From positions 1 to 64,000 of the forward strand of contig LQPB01000007.1 in the NCBI GenBank assembly GCA_002102225.1: a DNA stretch of 64,000 bases, written 5' to 3'. This document shows positions 9,893 to 17,494 of the stretch, piece after piece. Numbering within the stretch: the first letter of the stretch is position 1; every line of letters begins with the position of its first letter. Source of the stretch: Mycobacterium interjectum (lineage in GTDB: Bacteria > Actinomycetota > Actinomycetes > Mycobacteriales > Mycobacteriaceae). Below the pieces are notes generated by a model, which saw only the letters and a program-made list of their open reading frames with translations, was not told the DNA's origin and did no database searches. Position numbers and translations under genes: made by a program.

Positions 9893-11265
9893 ACCGGAGT
9901 CGCCGCCGCGGCGGCGGTGTCGGCCGTCATCACTTCGGCCGCCGCCCGCTCGCCGGAGCGGATCGCACCGTCTACCCACCCGCACATGATCGCCGAGCTC
10001 TCCGTGCCGGCCCAGTGCACGCGACCGCAGGGCTCGCGCAGGGTGTACCCGAATTCGGTCAGCACCCCGGTTGGGGCGTGGCTGATCATGCCGCCACCGG
10101 AGTAGCGCTCGGTAGTCCAGTTCTGCTCGTGGAATTCCAGCGGCGCATTGGCCTTGCCGCCGAACCGGTCGATGAGCTCGCCGATGATCACCGCTTTCCG
10201 GTCGGCCTCATCCATTTTCGTCAGCCGACGCGCGGCCGGTCCCTCGGTGATCACGCACATGATCCCGGGATCCGCGGTGTTCGTGCACGCGTCGATGGTG
10301 AGCGTCGCGGGCGTCCCGGGCGCGGCCGACTGGCCGCACAATCCGTCCGCGCGCCAAAACGGCTCGTCGTAGATGATCGAGATCTTGATGACCGAGCCGC
10401 CTGGCATGCGCTGATGCAGAAGCGCCCGATCCACGGGCAAAAGCGGCTCGTAGACAATCGAACTGGCGATGGCGAGCGGGATCGCCACGATCGCGCGCCG
10501 TGCCCGCACTGTCAAGCCGTCCGCGGTGACGGTCACGCCGTCGGCGTCCTGGGCGATCTGGCGAACGGGTCGCGAAAGGTGCAGCGCGCCACCGAGTTCG
10601 GCGACAATCGATCGATAGATGGCGCCCATCCCCCCGACCGGTCGGGCGTCCTGGGCGCCGCCCTCGCTGGAGATGACGAAGGTGGGCCCGCCGCCCGATC
10701 CCATCTGCTGCAGCGCCCACAGCAGCGAAGTCTCCGACCCGGCCGAGGTGTACACGCCGGACAGGGCCATGTCCAGCATCTCGCGGGCGGCCTTGGACAT
10801 GGTGTTCTTCTCGATCCATTCCCCGAGGCTGATGCGGTCCCACTCGGCGGCGCGCTTCGCCTCCCACGGTGCTTCGCGCGGAATGGATTTGCACATCTTC
10901 TCGATCGACATCAGGCCGATGCCGAGGTTGGTGACCGCCCACGGGCTCATCGACCAGGGAATGGTGCCGCCGTAGCGGTGCTTCTTGCCGTCGACGATCA
11001 TCATCGCGTCGCCGTCGTTGTGCTGCTTGTATTCCGGCACGCCGAACTCGTCCATCAACGCGTAGATGCGATCCTGGCCCGGACCGATCCAGGCGCCGCC
11101 TCTGTCGATCCAGGTGCCGTCGTCGCGAGTGACGGTGAACGTGCGACCGCCGACCCGGTCGCGCGCCTCCAGCAAGGCCACCGAGCGGCCGGCCTGCTTT
11201 AACCGCAGGGCGGCGGTCAGACCCGCGAACCCGGCCCCGACCACGCAGTAATCGACATCTGACAC
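9889..11265 (-). CDS. Flavin-containing monoamine oxidase family protein
   Basis: A 458-residue FAD enzyme. It opens with a Rossmann dinucleotide fold (VVGAGFAGLTAALRL) followed by LLEARDRVGGRTFT, the GG-doublet of amine oxidases. Near the C-terminus, VHWAGTESSAIMCGWVDGAIRSGERAA is the FAD-binding end typical of MAO-type enzymes; the motif runs about residues 415-441. Such enzymes oxidise primary or polyamine substrates and make aldehyde, ammonia and peroxide. The covalent-flavin Cys motif SGGC of human MAO is absent (YSGGGMIS), so FAD is probably not bound covalently. The start is a GTG at 11265 with GAGGAG six bases upstream. No neighbour indicates the amine. Confidence 0.88.
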   Translation of the reverse strand: MSDVDYCVVGAGFAGLTAALRLKQAGRSVALLEARDRVGGRTFTVTRDDGTWIDRGGAWIGPGQDRIYALMDEFGVPEYKQHNDGDAMMIVDGKKHRYGGTIPWSMSPWAVTNLGIGLMSIEKMCKSIPREAPWEAKRAAEWDRISLGEWIEKNTMSKAAREMLDMALSGVYTSAGSETSLLWALQQMGSGGGPTFVISSEGGAQDARPVGGMGAIYRSIVAELGGALHLSRPVRQIAQDADGVTVTADGLTVRARRAIVAIPLAIASSIVYEPLLPVDRALLHQRMPGGSVIKISIIYDEPFWRADGLCGQSAAPGTPATLTIDACTNTADPGIMCVITEGPAARRLTKMDEADRKAVIIGELIDRFGGKANAPLEFHEQNWTTERYSGGGMISHAPTGVLTEFGYTLREPCGRVHWAGTESSAIMCGWVDGAIRSGERAAAEVMTADTAAAAATPV

Positions 11266-11423
11266 GACTGGCTCCTCACGTGGAGTTCGCGGCCCGCCCC
11301 AAGCAGCAAACTACACCGATCGCACCACCGGTTGTAGCGTGTTCACCCGGATTTCTCGGGTGATTCAAATCGATTGACGCGGCTGCCGTCGTCCCGGCGA
11401 AGCCGTTGTCTCGCCGGGCGAGG

Positions 11424-11450
11424 CGGCAAAGCCCTTGCCGCGCTTTGCCG
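11424..11450 (-). terminator. Hairpin downstream of the diguanylate cyclase gene
   Basis: CGGCAAAGC (11424-11432) and GCTTTGCCG (11442-11450) form a perfect 9-bp stem with a 9-base loop, starting 8 bases beyond the cyclase stop codon. A second inverted repeat, CCGGCGA/TCGCCGG, lies just beyond it near 11393-11416. There is no strong U tract. Terminator function is inferred from position. Confidence 0.5.
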
Positions 11451-11457
11451 TTGGCGG

Positions 11458-12519
11458 TCACAGGTGGTGGGCTTGATTGCCGCCGCGGCGTTTGGCGGTG
11501 TACATCGCGCTGTCTGCGACGTCGATGAGCTTTTCGATGAGCCCGGGGACGTCGGAGATGCCCATCGGGGGAAGTTCGGCGGTGGCCGTACCGATGCTGG
11601 CGGTCAGTCCTTGAGGGAGCGCGGCGATGACGGCGCCCAACTGCTCCGAGATGGGCTCGGCGTTCGGCGAGGAGGCGGTGGTGGCGATCAGAAACTCTTC
11701 GCCGCCGGCGCGGCAAAGCACCGCTGTCGGTGCCACGTGCTGCCGCAGCGCGTGGGCGACGGCGATCAGCGCGCGGTCGCCCGCCGCGTGCCCGAACGTG
11801 TCGTTGATCCGTTTGAACGCGTCGAGGTCGATCATGATCATCGTCAGATGGGTGTCGTCGCCGCGTGGATCGCCGAGTCTCCTGGTGAGTGCGGCGATGA
11901 ACCCGCGGCGGTTGAACAACCCCGTCAGCGCGTCTTCGTCGGCGCGCTCCGCGTAGGTCCCCATGGCCCGCGACATCCCCCGCATCGCCAGCGGGAAGGC
12001 CAGGTTGAGCGTGGCGATCACCCAGAACGCGGCGAGCCCGGTTCCGATGTCGGACTCGCGAGCCACGTGCACCCCGGTCGCGCCGGAAACGGTTGCCGCC
12101 AAGGCGGCGCTGAAGGCCAGAAACTTGTTGCTGTGGAAGAGGGCGACATAGCCGCTATTGGTGGCCATAGCGCAGCAACCGACGGCCGCCAGCGCGGCGG
12201 TGGGCTGGGTCAGGCTCCACGCCGCAATGCAGGTGCCGGCGACAACTCCGAAAATTTCCGATTGGACCCGGGTCGGCCACCGCGTCAGCCAGAAGAAGCT
12301 GACCGCGACGACGAAGACCGCGGCCGCCGCGTCGATGAGCACCACCTCGGCGGTGGGCCGATGGGTGCTGAGCATGGTGGTCACCGGGACGAGCGCCGAT
12401 ATCGAGGAGATGACGGCGAGGCTCCACTGTGTCGCGCGAAGCAGCCCGCGCTCGCGCAGGACGGCGGTGATCCAGTCGAACTGATCGGGCTGACCCACCC
12501 ACGACGCGAATCGGGACAC
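11458..12519 (-). CDS. Membrane-bound diguanylate cyclase (GGDEF domain)
   Basis: About 353 residues. Six hydrophobic helices span residues 30-180, followed by a GGDEF domain: DALTGLFNRRGF near 197, IDLDAFKRIND near 230, and the active loop GGEEF at 272-276. GGEEF is an accepted active variant, so the enzyme should make cyclic di-GMP from two GTP. The GGAAGGAG ribosome site ends directly at a GTG at 12528, too close to use it, so the in-frame GTG at 12519, nine bases further, is preferred. There is no EAL partner domain nor a phosphodiesterase neighbour. The N-terminal sensor region is not one I recognise by name. Confidence 0.85.
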   Translation of the reverse strand: MSRFASWVGQPDQFDWITAVLRERGLLRATQWSLAVISSISALVPVTTMLSTHRPTAEVVLIDAAAAVFVVAVSFFWLTRWPTRVQSEIFGVVAGTCIAAWSLTQPTAALAAVGCCAMATNSGYVALFHSNKFLAFSAALAATVSGATGVHVARESDIGTGLAAFWVIATLNLAFPLAMRGMSRAMGTYAERADEDALTGLFNRRGFIAALTRRLGDPRGDDTHLTMIMIDLDAFKRINDTFGHAAGDRALIAVAHALRQHVAPTAVLCRAGGEEFLIATTASSPNAEPISEQLGAVIAALPQGLTASIGTATAELPPMGISDVPGLIEKLIDVADSAMYTAKRRGGNQAHHL

Positions 12520-12581
12520 GCTGAGCACCTCCTTCCAGGAGATAGCTCAGCATCAAACGGCGATCGGCGAAGCAAATGTGC

Positions 12582-12760
12582 CAAATCGGCGAAGCTCTCA
12601 GGGTCGCGAGTCCACCCGTCACCGGTTTGCCCTCCCGCCCCAAGATCGGGACGGTCGCCGTCTAGTCCGAGGCGGCGGCGATGGTGGCCGACCGGATCAT
12701 CGACGCCGCCCGTCGGCGCCGTGGCCGTGCCATGAAGGCGAATTCGCTCACGATGTCGTG
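12582..12760 (+). pseudogene. Decayed duplicate of the prpD 5' end
   Basis: The stretch aligns by eye with the start of the prpD gene at 13515-13660. The clearest part reads VAV, then a TAG, then SEAAAMVADRIIDAA, against [20 protein letters not shown] in prpD. The segment GCCCCAAGATCG also matches prpD's GCCGCCAAGATCG. The frame has an internal stop and no start, and homology fades after about 12745. It lies in the 313-bp gap between the diguanylate cyclase and a PE gene, with the PE gene between this fragment and prpD. This suggests a duplication or an insertion that left part of the 5' end behind. Confidence 0.6.
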
Positions 12761-12832
12761 ATGCTTCGATCGGGGCTTCTGAACCAAGCGATTTCTTAAA
12801 GAGCCCGCGAGTTCCACCGCATTTCCTGCCCG

Positions 12833-13363
12833 TCACCCCGTCGGCGACGAGTTGAAGGTGTTCATGAGTATGACTGCCGCGACAAACGCGATGATCAAAA
12901 TCGCAACGAAAATCACCGCAACGGTGCTCAACAGCTTCAGTAGCACACCCTGAATTCTGTTGTACAAGTTGAGTAGTTGACTCTGGACACTGTCGAGCAA
13001 GTTGGCCGCCTGACCCGGCAAGGCGCCGGCAGCGCGACCAATTGAGTCCGCAATCGCGCCGAACGGCTGCATCGAGGCGACGTTGGTGGCCTCGGCGCCG
13101 GCATACGCGTTCGCGCTCGCGGTCAGGTGTTGGACAAACTGATCGTGGAACGCCGTCGCCTGCCCGGCCAGCGCCTGATAGTCCCGGGCGTACTGGGAGA
13201 ACAGGTGGGCAACGCCGGTCGATACCTCGTCCCTGGCGGCGGACTGCACCGCCAGGGTCGGGGCGGCCGCCACCGCATGGGCCGCGTCGAGGTTCGAAAC
13301 GATCGTTGCCAAATCCGTTGCTGCCGAGGTCATTGCCTCGGGCGCCGCGGTCACACCCAACAT
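12833..13363 (-). CDS. PE family protein with a C-terminal membrane helix
   Basis: A 176-residue protein. Residues 1-95 are a PE domain ([17 protein letters not shown], then [20 protein letters not shown]), complete with Pro-Glu at residues 8-9. It is followed by a short amphipathic stretch and a strongly hydrophobic segment near residues 142-168 ([19 protein letters not shown]), so it is probably anchored or inserted in a membrane. GAGGAGG lies 6 bases before the ATG at 13363. It has no PPE partner next to it. It sits between the prpD fragment and the broken prpD, divergent from the latter, so it may have been inserted there. A PE protein with such a tail is uncommon. Confidence 0.85.
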   Translation of the reverse strand: MLGVTAAPEAMTSAATDLATIVSNLDAAHAVAAAPTLAVQSAARDEVSTGVAHLFSQYARDYQALAGQATAFHDQFVQHLTASANAYAGAEATNVASMQPFGAIADSIGRAAGALPGQAANLLDSVQSQLLNLYNRIQGVLLKLLSTVAVIFVAILIIAFVAAVILMNTFNSSPTG

Positions 13364-13459
13364 TTCTGCCTCCTCAGGCCGTGGAGTCGGCGACGACGGC
13401 TTACCCAGCATGCAACCGCGCGATCGGTCAGGCCCGCGTAGTGGTGTACTCCATTTTTT

Positions 13460-13475
13460 ATGGACACGTGTCCAT
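13460..13475. promoter_or_regulatory. 16-bp perfect palindrome upstream of prpD
   Basis: ATGGACACGTGTCCAT is a perfect palindrome ending 17 bases before the prpD ATG, in the divergent gap to the PE gene. Its size and symmetry suit a TetR-type operator. It is not the KstR consensus, and I cannot name the regulator. Whether the broken prpD is still controlled is unknown. Confidence 0.5.
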
Positions 13476-13492
13476 CGAGATAATCGTTGGTG

Positions 13493-14991
13493 ATGATCGT
13501 GCATACGGTCCGGGCGCGGCGCAGCGCCGAGGACTTCCCCCGTGGCGAGCACCTGGCCGCCAAGATCGCCGGCGTCGCCGCCGATCCGGTCGCCGTCGAG
13601 CCAGAAACCGCGGAGATGGTGGCCAACCGGATCATCGACAACGCCGCCGTCAGCGCGGCGGCGGTGCTGCGCCGGCCCGTCGCGGTGGCTCGCCGGCAGG
13701 CGCTGTCCCATCCCCGGCGGCCGGGGGCGGGGGTCTTCGGTGTCGCCGGCGCCTACTCGGCGGAATGGGCGGCATGGGCCAACGGCGTCGCGGTGCGCGA
13801 GCTCGACTTCCACGACACATTCCTGGCCGCGGAATACTCCCACCCCGCCGACAACATCCCCCGCTCGTCGCGGTGGCGCAGCACCTCGGCGTGCGCGGCG
13901 CCGACCTGGTCCGCGGCGTGGCCACCGCGTACGAGGTCCAGATCGACCTGGCCCGCGGAATCTGCCTGCACGAGCACAAGATTGACCACGTCGCGCATCT
14001 CGGGCCCTCGGTGGCCGCCGGCATCGGCACCATGCTGCGGCTGGACACCGAGACCATCTACCAGGCGATCGGGCAGGCGCTGCACCTGACCACCAGCACC
14101 CGCCAATCCCGCAAGGGCTCGATCTCGAGCTGGAAGGCGTTCGCGCCGGCGCATGCCGGGAAGACGGCCATCGAGGCGGTGGACCGGGCGATGCGCGGCG
14201 AACGGTCGCCGGCCCCGATCTGGGAGGGCGAGGACGGGGTGATCGCCCGGCTGTTGGGTGGGCCCGGGCGCGAATATCGCGTGCGCTTGCCCGCTCCCGG
14301 CGAACCCAAGCGCGCCATCCTGGACAGCTACACCAAGGAGCACTCGGCGGAGTACCAGAGCCAGGCGCCGATCGACCTGGCCCGGCGGCTGCGGCAACGG
14401 ATCGGCGACCTCGACCAGGTCGCGGCCATCGTGCTGCACACCAGCAATCACACCCACGTGGTCATCGGGACCGGATCCGGAGATCCGCAGAAGTTCGACC
14501 CCGACGCGTCACGCGAAACGCTCGACCACTCGCTGCCGTACATCTTCGCCGTCGCGCTGCAGGACGGCACGTGGCACCACGAGCGCTCCTACGCTCCGGA
14601 GCGCGCGCACCGGGCGGACACCGTCGAACTGTGGCGCAAGATCTCCACCGTCGAGGACCCGGAGTGGACGCGCCGCTACCACGCGTTGGATCCGGCGGAG
14701 AAGGCGTTCGGGGCCCGCGCCGAGGTGACGCTCACCAGCGGCGAGGTGATCCGCGACGAGCTGGCCGTGGCCGACGCCCACCCGTTGGGCGCCCGCCCCT
14801 TCCGCCGGCCGCAGTACGTGCAGAAGTTCACCGAGCTGGCCGACGGTGTGGTGGACCCGGCTGAGCAGCGCAGGTTCCTGTCTGCAGTGGACGCCCTGGC
14901 CGAGCTTGAGACGGTCGAGGCGCTGAACGTGGTGATCGACCCGCGGCTGCTGGGCCGCGCGCCGGCGATCCCGCCGGGCATCTTCGGCTGA
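13493..14991 (+). pseudogene. prpD: 2-methylcitrate dehydratase (PrpD), broken by a one-base deletion
   Basis: MmgE/PrpD family: 2-methylcitrate dehydratase of the methylcitrate cycle for propionyl-CoA. The first part ([15 protein letters not shown] to YSHPADNIP) is in one frame from the ATG at 13493. The rest ([18 protein letters not shown] to PAIPPGIFG) continues in another frame to 14991. The switch lies at a run of five Cs at 13858-13862; a sixth C would restore a 499-residue protein, near the usual size. It is therefore either a real lesion or a homopolymer sequencing error. In M. tuberculosis, prpC follows prpD directly and prpR precedes it; here neither is present, and a lipoprotein gene on the other strand follows instead. 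The loss of partners makes true decay more likely. Confidence 0.85.
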
Positions 14992-15124
14992 GTTAGGTTG
15001 CCCCGCCCCGGCTTTGGTTGTGAATCCTGGGCGACGTCGCCCGGCGTGTCGCCGCCCTGGGCGCACACGCAAAGCCGTCAGCGCACACTCGAGCGGCGCG
15101 GCTGCGAGGAGGGTAGCCGCCGAC

Positions 15125-17053
15125 CTACATGCGTTCGAGGTTTCGGAATTCGTCGGTCCCGAACCAATGAGCTTGGAGATCCGCCGTGGCCTGATTAACG
15201 TCAGCCGGGCTGATCTTGTTCGCGATCTCCCACAGCCCGTAGTAAGCCCAGCCGTTTCCGGGAAAAGTTCCCGTCGGGATTTGGTCGGGATCGGCGCGCG
15301 GGAGCTTATTCAAGCTCTCCAACAGCAGCTGCTTGGCCGTGTCCAGATCGTGTCGGGCCGAATCCGCCCTCCGGATCAGGACGGAGGCCAGGGTTTGGCG
15401 CGCGGGATAGAGCCATACGGGAAGCTCCTTGTACGGCAGGGCGTCCTGGATCGTCCTGGCCCGGTCCGCATGGTTAAACGCGTCGTCCCAATTGGCGTTC
15501 AAGGCAGCAGTCCGCGCCTGCCTCAGCTCGTCCAGGATCGCGGCCAGACAGAGGCCCTTGTAATTTCTGGGGAGTTGGACGGCGGTCGCGGGGGGATTGC
15601 AGTTCTCGTTCTTTTCGCCCTTGCCGGATGCCTTCTGACGATACTTTGCGAGGTCGCTGCCGAATGTGCCGGCCCATTTACTGGAACGATTTCCGTCCCA
15701 GATATCCGCCATCAGCTGCGTGTAGTCATAGGCAAGATTGGCGAGCGGCTGCTGGTCGAAAGAATCCGGTTTCCGGAAGTTACGGATATCCCCTGTGCTG
15801 GAGAAATTCATCCTTGAGAGGTAATAGATAGTCAGGTATCTGTCTGCGGCGCTTCCCTTCCCATGGCCGGGCGCCGAATCGAACAGCTTCTCCGCATAAG
15901 GGTTGACGTCCTGAGTGTCGCCGCTCAACACCGCGGCGGCGAGCAGGAAATGAATATTGTGGAGGTAATAGTCATACTTGTAACGATCACTGTCCGGGCG
16001 ATATAAATCCTCCTTGGCAAGATACGATTCGTCCGCCTCGATGGCTTTTTTGTTGGCCCAGATTGCGTCCTGCATCTCCCCGAGCCGGTAATAGATGTGC
16101 GACGGCATGTGGACCAGGTGACCTGCGTTCGGGGCCAAGGACGCCAGCAGGCCCGCATATGGTTTCGCCTTGCCCGGCGTGCGTGATCCCTCCATCAGGT
16201 GGACGTACCAGTGGATGGGCCCTTCGTTTTGCGGGTACCGGCCGAAGTCCAAAGCCTTCTCGAGAGAATCGCGTGCCTCCTTGAGCGGCCCGCTCCACTG
16301 GGCGATCGGATTTCCGTTTTCGTCCCAGTAATTCCAGGGCGTCAGGTTCATGGCCGAATCGGCGAAAAGCGTGATGACATTGGGGTCGCCGCCGCCGAAT
16401 TCGTCAAGCACTCTTTTCATGCCTCGGTAATAGGCTTGGTTGCGAACCCCCTGGCATTGCTTCACGTCCTTGACAGCGCAATCCTGGTAGCGCTCGAACA
16501 AAGCTCGGATGAATCCCCAGTCTTTCGGACTCGGATCCGCATCTATGGCGCGGTGGAGGGCCTCTCTCGCGGCCTTTCGGTCAGGCTCGGATTGCTCTGG
16601 CATATTGATGTCTACGCCAAGCGGCAGCGCTTGGGCCCAGTAGCACGCCGAGCAACGAATGCCAGCATTCTCGGCCTCATCGGCGGCCGCGCGAAACGCC
16701 CGATAAGATTCGCGGTTGTTGAACGCGTAAAAGAATTGTAGGCCCTGATCGAAATACGATTGGCCGGCCGGCACGGGCCAATGCGCGGTTCCGACGAAGG
16801 GGTACAACGGCGGCGGCGACGGATCATCTGCGCTCAGATTGGATAAGGCACAGGCCTGGGTCGGCTTTTTCGCCGTCTGCATGTCGTCCATGCCCTGGTT
16901 GTCCGCATCCGTGTCGGCGGCGGGTTGCGTCGTCGTCTCCTGAGACGGGCCTGGACAGGCATCTGCCCGCTCGGAAGGCGAACAGCATGATGCAACGGTG
17001 AAAACAACGATAATCGCCACTGCCGACAGTCTGCTCCGAAATAGTTTGAGCAT
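15125..17053 (-). CDS. TPR-like lipoprotein, probably horizontally acquired
   Basis: A 642-residue protein. The hydrophobic N-terminus ends in a lipobox-like VASC near residue 23, so the mature form is probably a lipoprotein outside the membrane. The body has helical repeats beginning with YFDQGLQFFYAFNNRESYRA and CSACYWAQALPLG, a pattern of TPR-type proteins widely seen in Proteobacteria and other phyla. Function unknown. GAGGGAAG lies before the ATG. Base composition is clearly less GC-rich than the neighbours, with many A/T-ending codons, and it occupies the place where prpC would be expected. This suggests acquisition by transfer, perhaps in the event that removed prpC. Confidence 0.7.
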   Translation of the reverse strand: MLKLFRSRLSAVAIIVVFTVASCCSPSERADACPGPSQETTTQPAADTDADNQGMDDMQTAKKPTQACALSNLSADDPSPPPLYPFVGTAHWPVPAGQSYFDQGLQFFYAFNNRESYRAFRAAADEAENAGIRCSACYWAQALPLGVDINMPEQSEPDRKAAREALHRAIDADPSPKDWGFIRALFERYQDCAVKDVKQCQGVRNQAYYRGMKRVLDEFGGGDPNVITLFADSAMNLTPWNYWDENGNPIAQWSGPLKEARDSLEKALDFGRYPQNEGPIHWYVHLMEGSRTPGKAKPYAGLLASLAPNAGHLVHMPSHIYYRLGEMQDAIWANKKAIEADESYLAKEDLYRPDSDRYKYDYYLHNIHFLLAAAVLSGDTQDVNPYAEKLFDSAPGHGKGSAADRYLTIYYLSRMNFSSTGDIRNFRKPDSFDQQPLANLAYDYTQLMADIWDGNRSSKWAGTFGSDLAKYRQKASGKGEKNENCNPPATAVQLPRNYKGLCLAAILDELRQARTAALNANWDDAFNHADRARTIQDALPYKELPVWLYPARQTLASVLIRRADSARHDLDTAKQLLLESLNKLPRADPDQIPTGTFPGNGWAYYGLWEIANKISPADVNQATADLQAHWFGTDEFRNLERM

Positions 17054-17166
17054 GACTTCCCTCGTAGCAGAACAATCTTGCGGGCAAGCTCATTGAGACG
17101 AAGGCATCTTATTCCGCAGCGAGTCGCCGCGCCACGATATATCCGCATGGCTTTCCGGCGACGACG

Positions 17167-17385
17167 CTAAGGGGTGGAGGGCCCGCCGTACTGCCACACC
17201 AGGCTGTGGTCGCCGGTCATGGTCGGGTTGCACCACATCGTCCGGCCGTTCGCGTCATGGGTGGTGGAGTGCAGCGCCGTGCACGCGTCGCCGGGCGTGG
17301 GCGGGTCGGCCCGGGCGACCCCGCCGCCGGCCACCGACGCGACGGCGGCAATCAGCGCCGCGACGAGGAAGCGAAGTCTGTTCAT
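17167..17385 (-). CDS. Small secreted protein
   Basis: A 72-residue protein with a clear Sec signal (MNRLRFLVAALIAAVASVAGG) and likely cleavage after ARA, leaving about 45 residues. The mature part has two Cys (DACTAL and MWCNPT) that could form a disulfide, and ends WQYGGPSTP. Many mycobacteria encode similar small exported proteins of unknown role. The ATG at 17385 has AGGAG eight bases upstream; a start 24 bases earlier lacks a site. It is divergent from the DUF3556 gene. Confidence 0.75.
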   Translation of the reverse strand: MNRLRFLVAALIAAVASVAGGGVARADPPTPGDACTALHSTTHDANGRTMWCNPTMTGDHSLVWQYGGPSTP

Positions 17386-17468
17386 GGTGGAGTCTCCTAG
17401 CGACTTCACGGTATCCGGGCATTAACGCCCAGGCAAAGGATTCTTTGCCCCCATCCAAGCCACGCGCC

Positions 17469-17482
17469 TAGAACGCGTTCTA
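17469..17482. promoter_or_regulatory. KstR-type operator upstream of the DUF3556 gene
   Basis: TAGAACGCGTTCTA is a perfect 14-bp palindrome fitting the published KstR consensus TnnAACnnGTTnnA at every fixed position. It ends 12 bases before the ATG of the DUF3556 gene. KstR is the TetR repressor of cholesterol catabolism genes in mycobacteria and is relieved by a CoA thioester of a cholesterol metabolite. The position suits repression of the plus-strand gene and possibly the divergent small secreted gene. No experimental evidence is implied. Confidence 0.7.
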
Positions 17483-17494
17483 ATCTGTCAAACC

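Noticed and set aside
14992..15124. Search for a prpC remnant after prpD
   Set aside because: The 133-bp gap shows no citrate-synthase-like sequence in any frame.
17417..17449. Two small inverted repeats (GGGC/GCCC and GGCAAAG/CTTTGCC) as a terminator
   Set aside because: They lie between divergent genes, upstream of both, so termination makes little sense. Arms are short.
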